A stretch of 17,565 nt of DNA from JAAYJR01 sp964563975 (lineage in GTDB: Bacteria; Bacteroidota; Bacteroidia; Bacteroidales; Prolixibacteraceae): NCBI GenBank assembly GCA_964563975.1, contig CAZLZJ010000048.1, forward strand, positions 1-17,565, given 5' to 3'. The translations under genes were made by a program, and so were the position numbers. Shown here piece by piece: positions 6,306-13,679 of the stretch (positions are counted from its first letter, which is position 1; the number at the start of each line of letters is the position of its first letter). Below the pieces are notes generated by a model. It searched no databases. It was not told the origin of the DNA and saw only the letters and a list, made by a program, of their open reading frames with translations.

Positions 6306-7478
6306 CTACTTTAAAAGGTTTGATATTGCTTTATCAAGTGCCTGACCTTTCAAATCGCGGGATATAATAACACCATCCTTGTCAAGAAGATAATTAAAAG
6401 GTACTGACTTTATATTATAACTATTTACAGCATGTCTGCTGCCTTCCATGTCACCTACATTTATCCATGTTAAATTATCATACTCAATTGCATCTGTCCA
6501 CTCTTCCCTGTCAGTGTCGACACTAACCTGAAATATTTCAAATCCTCTGTTTTTATATTTTCTGTAAGCCTCAATCAGAGCCTGATTCACTATACGTGAA
6601 TTACGGTCGGCTGCAGACCAGAATTGCAATAAAACCACTTTTCCCCTAAATGATGATAATGCAATTTCAGTTCCGTCCGGATTGGGAAGTACTATATCGG
6701 GGCTGTTATCACCCTGCTCCCGGATAAATCTTTTAAGCTGTTCGCTCCTCTCTTCCTGTAACAGCTCTAAAGTATTCTGATATAGTGCCTTTATATGGCC
6801 TGACTGTGGATAAATTGAGTTAAGTGCAGAAGCTGCAACCTTCATAACCTGAATATCATTAAGTACAAAATTCTGATTGTCAAATTTCTGATAAAGAGCT
6901 AAAACACTAGCCATGGAAAAAGGGTTATCCATCACAAACTTTTTTGAAAATTCAATCTGTTCCTTTCTGATATTTTCCGACTCCTCATCAAATTTTAATT
7001 TCAATTTTTCAAAATCAAAACTCCCTCTGTAAAGATTTTTCATCGATTTTAAAGAGTCCAGTTTATGCCTGGTGTCATTGAGATGGTCATTTAACAGCTT
7101 AACATGAGCCGATCCTTCAGAGCCCTGAACATGGTATTCCCGTTCAAAATTTGCATAATCTGCCAATATCACAACCTGTTCAAGTGAATCAACCAAAAGG
7201 GTAATAAATTTATTGCTGTTAAACTTCAGCAAATAATAAGTGGGAATAGATGTTATTCCCCTAAATTCAAATTCACCTTTTTTATCAATTCGGGTTGAAT
7301 CGATAATTTTTGAAGAGGTAACCAATAGTTCTTCAAGGTACAATACTTTCCCTTCAGCATGAGATATCCTGCCACTTATCGAGTATCTGTTTGTATCTTC
7401 CCTGCAACCGGCAAACATCAGGGTAATAAAACTTACTGTTACTGTAAATATCTTGAAATCCCTTTTCCCAAACTTCAT
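6306..7478 (-). CDS. TlpA-like lipoprotein with DUF4369-type N-terminus, no CXXC
   Basis: A probable exported lipoprotein: a basic N-terminus and hydrophobic stretch lead to a lipobox ending at C25 (MFAGC). Residues about 30-130 look like the DUF4369 beta domain that Bacteroidota often fuse to thiol oxidoreductases. A helical, charged linker (about 130-250) follows, then a thioredoxin-like domain (about 257-390) with the fold's cis-proline region, SVPFNYLLDKDG, at 358-369. The redox site is gone: where relatives have FWASWCGPCR, this has FWSAADRNSR (286-295), so both cysteines are replaced (D291, S294). It is unlikely to exchange disulfides and may bind partners or ligands instead. It is the first gene of the minus-strand series, 89 bases before lpxH. 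Confidence 0.82.
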   Translation of the reverse strand: MKFGKRDFKIFTVTVSFITLMFAGCREDTNRYSISGRISHAEGKVLYLEELLVTSSKIIDSTRIDKKGEFEFRGITSIPTYYLLKFNSNKFITLLVDSLEQVVILADYANFEREYHVQGSEGSAHVKLLNDHLNDTRHKLDSLKSMKNLYRGSFDFEKLKLKFDEESENIRKEQIEFSKKFVMDNPFSMASVLALYQKFDNQNFVLNDIQVMKVAASALNSIYPQSGHIKALYQNTLELLQEERSEQLKRFIREQGDNSPDIVLPNPDGTEIALSSFRGKVVLLQFWSAADRNSRIVNQALIEAYRKYKNRGFEIFQVSVDTDREEWTDAIEYDNLTWINVGDMEGSRHAVNSYNIKSVPFNYLLDKDGVIISRDLKGQALDKAISNLLK

Positions 7479-7568
7479 TCGTTTAAAATTTTGCAGCTGT
7501 TTGTTAATAATCTGATTAGAAATTTAAAAATATAAACCACTACACTTTCACATATTAATATTTTAAAC

Positions 7569-7598
7569 TTGTAAAAATAATAAAATACACATTTACAA
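7569..7598. repeat. Upstream dyad in the ribF control region
   Basis: TTGTAAA (7569-7575) and TTTACAA (7592-7598) are perfect 7-base arms separated by 16 bases. It lies midway between the divergent lipoprotein gene and ribF, about 90 bases from each start. The region is very A/T-rich, which makes chance matches easier. An operator is possible. Confidence 0.25.
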
Positions 7599-7606
7599 AA
7601 TAGTTA

Positions 7607-7667
7607 TTTAAATGAATTTAGAACAATTTCAATTTTAGACAATATCTTTTCTAAAAATTCATTTAAA
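7607..7667. repeat. Long inverted repeat immediately upstream of ribF
   Basis: TTTAAATGAATTT (7607-7619) and AAATTCATTTAAA (7655-7667) are perfect 13-base inverted arms. Past a two-base bulge (7653-7654) four more pairs form (7620-7623 with 7649-7652), giving 17 pairs around a 25-base loop. The right arm ends 6 bases before the ribF ATG at 7674, so as RNA it would cover the ribosome landing zone. It has none of the conserved sequence of an FMN riboswitch. The loop also contains TATCTTTT (7643-7650), close to a -7 promoter box; if that box is used, only the right arm is transcribed and the repeat would act as DNA. Confidence 0.5.
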
Positions 7668-7673
7668 AATATT

Positions 7674-8627
7674 ATGTTCGCCGACAATCAAAAAAAAGTG
7701 GAGATACACTATAATATTGAAAGCTTCAGCGGGAAAAAACCTGTTGTAACAATTGGAACTTTTGACGGTATTCATCTGGGCCATCAAAAGGTGATAAAAC
7801 GCTTGAAGGAAATTGCAGAAAAAGTGGGCGGCAAATCGGTAATCTTCACCTTCAGCCCTCATCCGCGCATGGTTACAGCACCCGACAAATTAAAACTGAA
7901 ATTCCTTACAACATTAGACGAAAAAATTGAACTGTTCAGAAAGGCAGAGGTAGACCACCTGATTATTTACCCCTTCACCAAAAAGTTTGCAGAGATGAAC
8001 TATTCTGAGTTTGTGAAAACTATTTTGGTCGATAAGATTAAAACGCAATATCTTGTTATCGGCTATGATCACCGGTTTGGAAAAAATCGTGAAGGGAGCT
8101 TTGAATATTTACAAAAGTGTGCAAATCAGTATAATTTCATTGTCGAAAAACTTGATCCTCTTCTTTCAGAGGGATATCATATCAGCTCCACAAGAATCCG
8201 AATGATGCTTAAAGAGGGTAATATCGTAAAAGCAAATGAGCTTCTTGGATATCGTTACTTTATTCACGGAAGAGTAGTTGAAGGCACTAAGCTTGGCAGG
8301 AAGATTGGATTTCCTACAGCTAATATTGAGCTTTCCGATATAAACAAACTTATTCCCGGCATTGGAGTATATGCTGTCGAAGCAGCTTCAGAAGGAACTG
8401 TATATAAAGGAATGTTAAATATTGGAACACGCCCTACTTTTAATAAAAATAAAGATAAGAAAAGCATTGAAGTTAATCTGTTTGATTTTTCCGGAGACTT
8501 ATATCACAAGCAGATTACGCTTTATTTTGCAGCCAAAATACGGGATGAGCAAAAATTTTCAGGAGCTACGGCTTTAGCAGAGCAGCTTAAAAAAGATAAA
8601 ATAAAAGCACTGCAAATTTTATCATAG
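7674..8627 (+). CDS. ribF: Bifunctional riboflavin kinase / FAD synthetase
   Basis: Phosphorylates riboflavin to FMN and adenylates FMN to FAD in the cytoplasm. The N-terminal nucleotidyltransferase domain has GTFDGIHLGHQ (28-38) and ISSTRIR (170-176). The C-terminal kinase domain (about 185-315) has GFPTANI (212-218), NIGTRPTF (249-256) and IEVNLFDF (265-272), where the glutamate is the expected catalytic base. The 317 residues match the family. The ATG at 7674 has no strong Shine-Dalgarno, as is common in this phylum; the start VEIHYNIESFSGKKPVVTIG fits homologues. It is divergent from the TlpA-like gene, and its stop lies 5 bases from the convergent EEP-family gene. Confidence 0.96.
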   Translation: MFADNQKKVEIHYNIESFSGKKPVVTIGTFDGIHLGHQKVIKRLKEIAEKVGGKSVIFTFSPHPRMVTAPDKLKLKFLTTLDEKIELFRKAEVDHLIIYPFTKKFAEMNYSEFVKTILVDKIKTQYLVIGYDHRFGKNREGSFEYLQKCANQYNFIVEKLDPLLSEGYHISSTRIRMMLKEGNIVKANELLGYRYFIHGRVVEGTKLGRKIGFPTANIELSDINKLIPGIGVYAVEAASEGTVYKGMLNIGTRPTFNKNKDKKSIEVNLFDFSGDLYHKQITLYFAAKIRDEQKFSGATALAEQLKKDKIKALQILS

Positions 8628-8632
8628 AAGAT

Positions 8633-9691
8633 TCACTTTTTTATAAGGGTGCACAACACCGGCAGATGGTCTGAATATTTATAGTCGCTGGTTTCAAAAT
8701 TATATGACTTGTAACTTTTACTATGTAATATATAATCAATCCGCAGTGAAGGTAAACCCCCGATATAGGTAGACATAATTCCTTTGCCCGAAGATACAAA
8801 GGCATCTTTCAATCCTCTGCTTAACTGTACATAGGAGTATGACGCCGGCGTATCATTAAAATCTCCGCAAAGCAAAATATCATACGGGCATTCATCAATA
8901 TATTCCCTGATCTCTTTAACCTGCCGGGCCCTTAAAACAAATGCCCTTTTAAACCGGGATGCCAGCTCACGCAATTTTTTAAACATACCCGTTTCATCAG
9001 TCCATAAATAGGTTAGTGAATAGGCACCGGGATCAACCTTGTATGATTGCAAATGAAGATTGAATACCCTCATTGTATCTTTCTCAATTAAAATATCTGT
9101 ATAAATAGTGATATTCCCGGATCCTTTAAAACGAATCTCGCCCATATCGACAATGGGATAACGTGTCATGGTTACCGCTCCAAGAGTAGCGCCTGATCTT
9201 GCATATTGATAATGTTTGATGTTTTCCAGTTCCTTTACTGTTTGGGAAAGATTAAAAATTGAATTATCCCTGAGCCTTACCTCCTGCAGGCAAATTATAT
9301 CAGGTTTCTTATCTTTAATAAATTGTGTGATCAAACGGGCAGTTGCCCGGTCATTCCCCTCTCCCTGCCCTGCAAAATGTTTTACATTATATGACAACAC
9401 CTTGATACCTTTTTCTTCGGTAGCTTTTCCTTTCAGTTGTATAAAACGGGTTAAATAACCATAACCGGCAATTATAACTATCAACGGCAACAATGAAAAG
9501 ATAGGCTCAAAAAATAACCAGATCACCATAAAAGCCAGGTTAATAATCAGCAGTACCGGGTATATTAGCCCGAAAAAAGATGGCACCCACCATTTATCCG
9601 GAGAAATATAACCCGACAGATAAGAAATTATTAAAGCAATCGTTGCTATCAGATTAAATATAAAAAGTATGTAGGTAAAAACTTTTCCCAA
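8633..9691 (-). CDS. Membrane-anchored endonuclease/exonuclease/phosphatase family protein
   Basis: The N-terminus has about three membrane helices (about 5-25, 38-60 and 64-82), followed by a complete EEP (DNase I-like) domain. Catalytic residues are visible: N102 in SYNVKHF, E137 in LQEVR, H213 in NLHLQS, D277 and N279 in GDFNDTP, D319 in RIDYI, and D341/H342 in SDHLPV. The fold hydrolyses phosphodiester or phosphate bonds; whether the substrate is DNA, a lipid head group or a small phosphoester is unknown. The catalytic domain's side of the membrane is also uncertain. The start is TTG at 9691: an in-frame TGA lies six codons upstream and the next ATG is residue 55, inside the second helix. 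It follows prmC by 65 bases. Confidence 0.88.
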   Translation of the reverse strand: MGKVFTYILFIFNLIATIALIISYLSGYISPDKWWVPSFFGLIYPVLLIINLAFMVIWLFFEPIFSLLPLIVIIAGYGYLTRFIQLKGKATEEKGIKVLSYNVKHFAGQGEGNDRATARLITQFIKDKKPDIICLQEVRLRDNSIFNLSQTVKELENIKHYQYARSGATLGAVTMTRYPIVDMGEIRFKGSGNITIYTDILIEKDTMRVFNLHLQSYKVDPGAYSLTYLWTDETGMFKKLRELASRFKRAFVLRARQVKEIREYIDECPYDILLCGDFNDTPASYSYVQLSRGLKDAFVSSGKGIMSTYIGGLPSLRIDYILHSKSYKSYNFETSDYKYSDHLPVLCTLIKK

Positions 9692-9756
9692 TGTTTCTAT
9701 TCTATTTCACGACAAGAAGAACTTTCATAAGCAGGTTTATCATTACTTTTATGCAG

Positions 9757-10596
9757 CTATTTCTGTCCTCTTAACATACGATCCTTGCCGTTTATATCTT
9801 TCTTTAATTCAACATTTTTAAAACCCTCATCCAGCATTAAACTCATCAACTCTCTGCCAAACGACTCATTTATCTCAAAATACAACCATCCTGATGAAGA
9901 TAAATATTTATATGCAAACCCGGCAATTATCCTGTAAAAAATTAAAGGCTCATTATTTTTAACAAACAGAGCATCTTCCGGTTCAAATTTAAGCACATTA
10001 TCCAACATTTCCAGCTTCTCCTTTTCCAAAATATAGGGAGGGTTGCTAACAATAATGTCATAATTATGCCAATCTTTTAGACGCCAATCTTTTATATCGG
10101 TATAAAAAAAACTCACATCCAGCTTATTGATCTTAGCGTTTTGCCGTGCGGTACGGATTGCAACTTCAGAATAATCCAGCCCCGACACATTTGCATTCTT
10201 TAAAAACCACTTCAAAGCCAGGGCAATACATCCACTTCCGGTCCCGATATCCAATATAGCGGGTGATGACAATGATATTGATTCAACTATCCACTGCACC
10301 AATTCCTCTGTTTCAGGACGAGGAATCAGTACCCCGGGATTTACACTGATTTTCAGATCAAAAAAAATTGTTTCACCCAATATATACTGAATTGGTTCAT
10401 GATTTTTAAGGCGTTTTACTATTTCGTAAACTTTCCTGTCTATCTGATTTCCTGTAGGAATAACCAATCCTGCAAGAATTTTATGATAATCCTCCTTAAA
10501 CAGATATTCCATTATTATCTTGCTTATTGCCCAAACCTCAGTATTGGGATATAAATCTTTTAATTCTTCTTGTATATATTGAATTGTAGAATTCAT
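9757..10596 (-). CDS. prmC: Peptide chain release factor N5-glutamine methyltransferase
   Basis: Methylates the GGQ glutamine of release factors RF1 and RF2 using S-adenosylmethionine, improving termination. Counting from the ATG at 10596 gives 279 residues. An N-terminal helical domain contains EPIQYILG (67-74), followed by IPRPETEELV (91-100), the SAM-binding DIGTGSGCIALAL (116-128) and the catalytic NPPY (185-188). The open frame extends upstream to 10821, but those 75 residues have no PrmC similarity and lie antisense to the start of ribD, so I use the internal ATG at MNSTIQYIQEELKDLYP. It is divergent from ribD with a 41-base gap, a pairing I recall as common in Bacteroidota. Confidence 0.93.
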   Translation of the reverse strand: MNSTIQYIQEELKDLYPNTEVWAISKIIMEYLFKEDYHKILAGLVIPTGNQIDRKVYEIVKRLKNHEPIQYILGETIFFDLKISVNPGVLIPRPETEELVQWIVESISLSSPAILDIGTGSGCIALALKWFLKNANVSGLDYSEVAIRTARQNAKINKLDVSFFYTDIKDWRLKDWHNYDIIVSNPPYILEKEKLEMLDNVLKFEPEDALFVKNNEPLIFYRIIAGFAYKYLSSSGWLYFEINESFGRELMSLMLDEGFKNVELKKDINGKDRMLRGQK

Positions 10597-10637
10597 TATG
10601 CTAAATTTGACATTATAAAGATACTTATTCCCATTGA
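10597..10637. promoter_or_regulatory. Divergent prmC/ribD control gap
   Basis: Only 41 bases separate the two start codons, so the promoters must overlap or reach into the opposite gene. Facing prmC, TATCTTTA (10622 to 10615) matches the -7 box TAnnTTTG at all but the last base, about 20 bases before the prmC ATG. I see no clear -33 partner and no convincing ribD box within the gap. The gap is far too short for an FMN riboswitch. Confidence 0.25.
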
Positions 10638-11684
10638 ATGTATTTAAATGAAAAATATATGCTCCGTTGCCTTGATCTTGCCGAACTTGGCAAAGGCAGC
10701 GTTTCTCCAAATCCCTTAGTAGGTTGTGTAATAGTAAGCAACAATAAAATAGTGGCTGAAGGTTATCACAAACAGTATGGCGGTTTACATGCCGAGGTAA
10801 ATGCAATAAATGCGGTCTCAAATGATAAACTACTCAAAGATTGTACTCTATATGTTAACCTTGAGCCATGTGTGCATTACGGATTAACACCTCCCTGTAC
10901 AGACCTGATAATAGAAAAGCAGATCCCCAGAGTTGTGGTTGGAACAAAAGACCCTTTCTCAGAAGTGTCAGGAAAAGGAATTGAGAAAATGAAAAAAAAT
11001 GGAATTGAAGTGGTTACAGGCCTGTTAAAAGAGGAGTGCCTTAAATTAAACAGGCGTTTTTTTACTTTTCACAATAAAAAAAGGCCATATATCATACTTA
11101 AGTGGGCTCAGACCATGGATGGCTTTATTGACATCGACAGATCAGAAGAAAACTATGGAGAGCCCACCTGGATTACAGGCGATACAGCTTTGCGGTTAGT
11201 TCATAAAATCCGTTCAGAAGAAGATGCTGTTATGGTTGGTACAAACACAGCCAAAAAAGATAACCCTTCTCTTACGGTAAGGCACTGGAAAGGGAAGAAC
11301 CCTTTGAGGGTGGTAATTGATAAAAATCTGAAACTCCCGGAAGACCTGAATCTGTTTAAGCCCGCTGCTGCAACAATCATAATAAATTCACTGTCTGATT
11401 TTGAAAAAGAGTTTCTTTCTTATATAAAAATTGATTTTACTGAAGATATAATTACACAGATACTGAATATACTTTTCAATCGCAAGGTGTTATCTCTGAT
11501 AGTTGAAGGGGGAAAAGAGCTTTTGGAAAGTTTTATTGTCAGGCATTTGTGGGATGAAGCCCATATATTCATCGGTAACAAATTCTTTTTTAAAGGTATA
11601 CATGCTCCCTCCTTCAAAGGAATACTATCAGCTGAAGAGGTGCTCGATAACGACCGGCTGAAAATATTTATCAACTCTGTTTAA
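10638..11684 (+). CDS. ribD: Bifunctional riboflavin deaminase/reductase
   Basis: Carries out two consecutive steps of riboflavin synthesis: deamination of the diaminohydroxy-pyrimidine and NADPH reduction of the ribose side chain. The deaminase domain (about 1-145) holds the zinc ligands H51 in HAEVNA and C78/C87 in EPCVHYGLTPPC, with E53 as proton shuttle and SPNPLVGCVIV at 23-33. The reductase domain (about 147-348) has RPYIILKWAQTMDGFI, the VMVGTNTAKKDNPSLTVR region and LIVEGGKELL. The 348 residues match the family. The ATG at 10638 gives YLNEKYMLRCLDLA, a usual opening. It is divergent from prmC and ends with a 4-base overlap with the convergent lipoprotein gene. Other rib genes are not in the window except ribF. 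Confidence 0.96.
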   Translation: MYLNEKYMLRCLDLAELGKGSVSPNPLVGCVIVSNNKIVAEGYHKQYGGLHAEVNAINAVSNDKLLKDCTLYVNLEPCVHYGLTPPCTDLIIEKQIPRVVVGTKDPFSEVSGKGIEKMKKNGIEVVTGLLKEECLKLNRRFFTFHNKKRPYIILKWAQTMDGFIDIDRSEENYGEPTWITGDTALRLVHKIRSEEDAVMVGTNTAKKDNPSLTVRHWKGKNPLRVVIDKNLKLPEDLNLFKPAAATIIINSLSDFEKEFLSYIKIDFTEDIITQILNILFNRKVLSLIVEGGKELLESFIVRHLWDEAHIFIGNKFFFKGIHAPSFKGILSAEEVLDNDRLKIFINSV

Positions 11685-12100
11685 AAATGAGCTGCCCGGG
11701 GTCCTCCCTTCATGATTTCTATATTCAACACCTTTTCTACATACATAAAGTAAAAGAAAAGTTTATGATTCAGCTCAAATCCGTAATCAATAGTGGGGTC
11801 ATAACCAACTATATGTTCAAAAAACCGGTTTTTGCGCGGAACAGTTGCATTATAGTTCCATGCTGAAACATAAATGCGGTTCCATCCCTCATAATACTGC
11901 TGTGTACGATAGTGCGAAGGTGAATTATGCAGAGCATACCATGTTTCAAACTTAGTATCAAATGTTTCCAGCGAATATTCTATCGAATCACGAGATTCTT
12001 CTTCTGATTGATTATATTCAATATTAACTGTCTGCCTCTGCATTTTACAGGCAAAAACCGCAAAAATCATTAAACCTGAAAAAAATATTAAACGCTTCAT
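11681..12100 (-). CDS. Small lipoprotein, probably DUF6146 family
   Basis: A 139-residue protein of unknown function. The N-terminus is a lipoprotein signal: MKR, a hydrophobic run and a lipobox ending at C18 (VFAC), so export and lipid anchoring are expected. The mature part is rich in aromatic residues, with YEGWNRIYVSAWN and DYGFELNHKLFFYFMYVE. This pattern recalls DUF6146, a Bacteroidota-restricted family of about this length; the assignment is from memory. The last residues are hydrophilic. It is convergent with ribD, overlapping by 4 bases, and divergent from cls with a 127-base gap. Confidence 0.75.
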   Translation of the reverse strand: MKRLIFFSGLMIFAVFACKMQRQTVNIEYNQSEEESRDSIEYSLETFDTKFETWYALHNSPSHYRTQQYYEGWNRIYVSAWNYNATVPRKNRFFEHIVGYDPTIDYGFELNHKLFFYFMYVEKVLNIEIMKGGPRAAHF

Positions 12101-12165
12101 GGGTAATTGTCTTCCAATATTTTAAAGTGTATATATTCTCAATATTATAATACGAATTTTATGCC

Positions 12166-12219
12166 AAAATTGTTTTTGACTAAAAAAATGATCAATTTTA
12201 TATCAGTAATTAAAAATTG
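12166..12219. repeat. Three-copy inverted/direct repeat upstream of cls
   Basis: AAAATTG occurs at 12166-12172 and 12213-12219, with its complement CAATTTT at 12193-12199 between them. The middle copy can pair with either neighbour (loops of 20 or 13 bases), so two exclusive stems are possible. The last copy ends 8 bases before the cls ATG. The arms are short and A/T-rich, so this may be chance. Confidence 0.25.
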
Positions 12220-12227
12220 CTGAAATT

Positions 12228-13679
12228 ATGAATCCGGAGTTTGACTTATGGAAAATTTTCACCTTAGTCTTTTTGCTCACCGCCATTCCGGTAGCCATAA
12301 TAATTATATGGGAAAAAAGGACTCCTCATAAAACCGTTGCCTGGATATTGACATTAGTGCTGCTGCCCATATTTGGCGTTATCTTTTATCTGTTTTTCGG
12401 ACAAGAGTTCCGCAAACGGAAACTATTTTCCAGAAAAGGAATAAAAAGCTTAGAAAAGCTTCATACCCTTTCTTCACATCAACAAAACAAATTTGAACTG
12501 TCTCTGTTAGATATTGACAATAAAGTTCGTGAAAAAGAGACTCTTATAAGACTTTTACTAAATAATTCAAATGCTCTGCTGACAACAGGCAACAAACTGA
12601 AAATTCTTGAAGGAGGGTCTGAAACATTTAATGCAATATTTGATGCAATCAAAGCAGCTAAACATCATATTCATTTAGAGTACTATATCCTTTCAAGTGA
12701 TAAGTTGGGAAATAAATTGAAGGACCTGCTTATTATGAAAAGCAATGAAGGCATTGAGGTCAGAATTATTGTTGATGATGTTGGCAGCTGGGGGCTTGGC
12801 AAAAAATATATCTCGGAGCTTAAAGAAAATGGAATAGAGATATACTCATTTATGAAGGTCAGATTTCCCAGATTAACCTCACGTGTAAACTTTCGTAACC
12901 ACAGGAAAATAATTATAATAGACGGCATCATTGGATTTACCGGAGGTGTTAATATAGCCGACAGATATATTGAAGGTCTTAAAGGCATTGGACCATGGAG
13001 AGATTTACATCTTCGTATTGAGGGCGATGCCGTGCTAAGTCTTCAGGTTATTTTTACGGCCGATTGGTTTTTTGTAACAAATAAAAATCTTTCAGGCAGG
13101 AGATATTTTCCGGCAATGTTAAATTATTCGGGTATTCCTGTCCAGATAGCAGCCAGCGGCCCTGATTCTGACTGGGAAACAATTGGGCAGGCTTTTTTTG
13201 CTGCCATTGCCGGAGCTAAAAGAAGAGTCTATATTGTTACACCCTATCTGATGCCGCCGGTACAAATCCTTACGGCACTTATCACGGCAGCCCTGAGCAA
13301 TGTTGATATAAGAATAATTATTCCTGACAAATCAGATTCCATCATCCCAAGATGGAGCTCATTTTCCTATATTGAGAAGCTCCTGGAAGCAGGCATTAAA
13401 ATTTATTTCTATAAAGCAGGGTTCATTCACAGTAAGTATATAATTGTAGATGACATCTTCTCAAGTGTTGGTACCACTAATCTCGATTTCAGAAGTCTGG
13501 AAACCAATTTTGAAGTAAATGCATTTATTTACGACGAGATATTTACCGAAAAGATGGCTCAGCTGTTTAAAACCGATATGCATAACAGCCGGAAAGTAAA
13601 GTTGTCTGAATGGTCGAAACGCCCCTGGCATGTTAAACTAAGAGAATCATTGGCACATCTTGTCAGCCCGGTGCTTTAG
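12228..13679 (+). CDS. cls: Cardiolipin synthase (phospholipase D family)
   Basis: Makes cardiolipin in the inner membrane, classically by condensing two phosphatidylglycerols. Two N-terminal membrane helices (about 9-28 and 37-58) are followed by two phospholipase D repeats. The HKD motifs are complete: H225-R-K227 ... D232 (HRKIIIID) and H401-S-K403 ... D408 (HSKYIIVD). The first is followed by GFTGGVNIADRY and the second by GTTNLDFRS, both typical of Cls. The 483 residues match ClsA-type enzymes. The start ATG gives NPEFDLWKIFTLVFLL. It stands alone on the plus strand and overlaps the convergent dehydratase gene by 17 bases. Confidence 0.93.
   Translation: MNPEFDLWKIFTLVFLLTAIPVAIIIIWEKRTPHKTVAWILTLVLLPIFGVIFYLFFGQEFRKRKLFSRKGIKSLEKLHTLSSHQQNKFELSLLDIDNKVREKETLIRLLLNNSNALLTTGNKLKILEGGSETFNAIFDAIKAAKHHIHLEYYILSSDKLGNKLKDLLIMKSNEGIEVRIIVDDVGSWGLGKKYISELKENGIEIYSFMKVRFPRLTSRVNFRNHRKIIIIDGIIGFTGGVNIADRYIEGLKGIGPWRDLHLRIEGDAVLSLQVIFTADWFFVTNKNLSGRRYFPAMLNYSGIPVQIAASGPDSDWETIGQAFFAAIAGAKRRVYIVTPYLMPPVQILTALITAALSNVDIRIIIPDKSDSIIPRWSSFSYIEKLLEAGIKIYFYKAGFIHSKYIIVDDIFSSVGTTNLDFRSLETNFEVNAFIYDEIFTEKMAQLFKTDMHNSRKVKLSEWSKRPWHVKLRESLAHLVSPVL

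Noticed and set aside
7479..7673. FMN riboswitch upstream of ribF
   Set aside because: The region is almost pure A/T and lacks the conserved G/C-rich stems and AGGGGC-type sequence of the RFN element. The ribD gap of 41 bases is too short for one.
10597..10821. Upstream extension of the prmC reading frame by 75 residues, which would overlap ribD
   Set aside because: The extension reads as cysteine- and histidine-rich antisense of ribD and has no PrmC similarity. The ATG at 10596 gives a normal PrmC N-terminus and length.
12176..12204. E. coli-type promoter TTGACT-N17-TATATC before cls as a firm promoter call
   Set aside because: The primary sigma factor of Bacteroidota recognises a different pattern, and A/T-rich gaps give such matches easily. 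It is kept only as a note in the cls leader finding.
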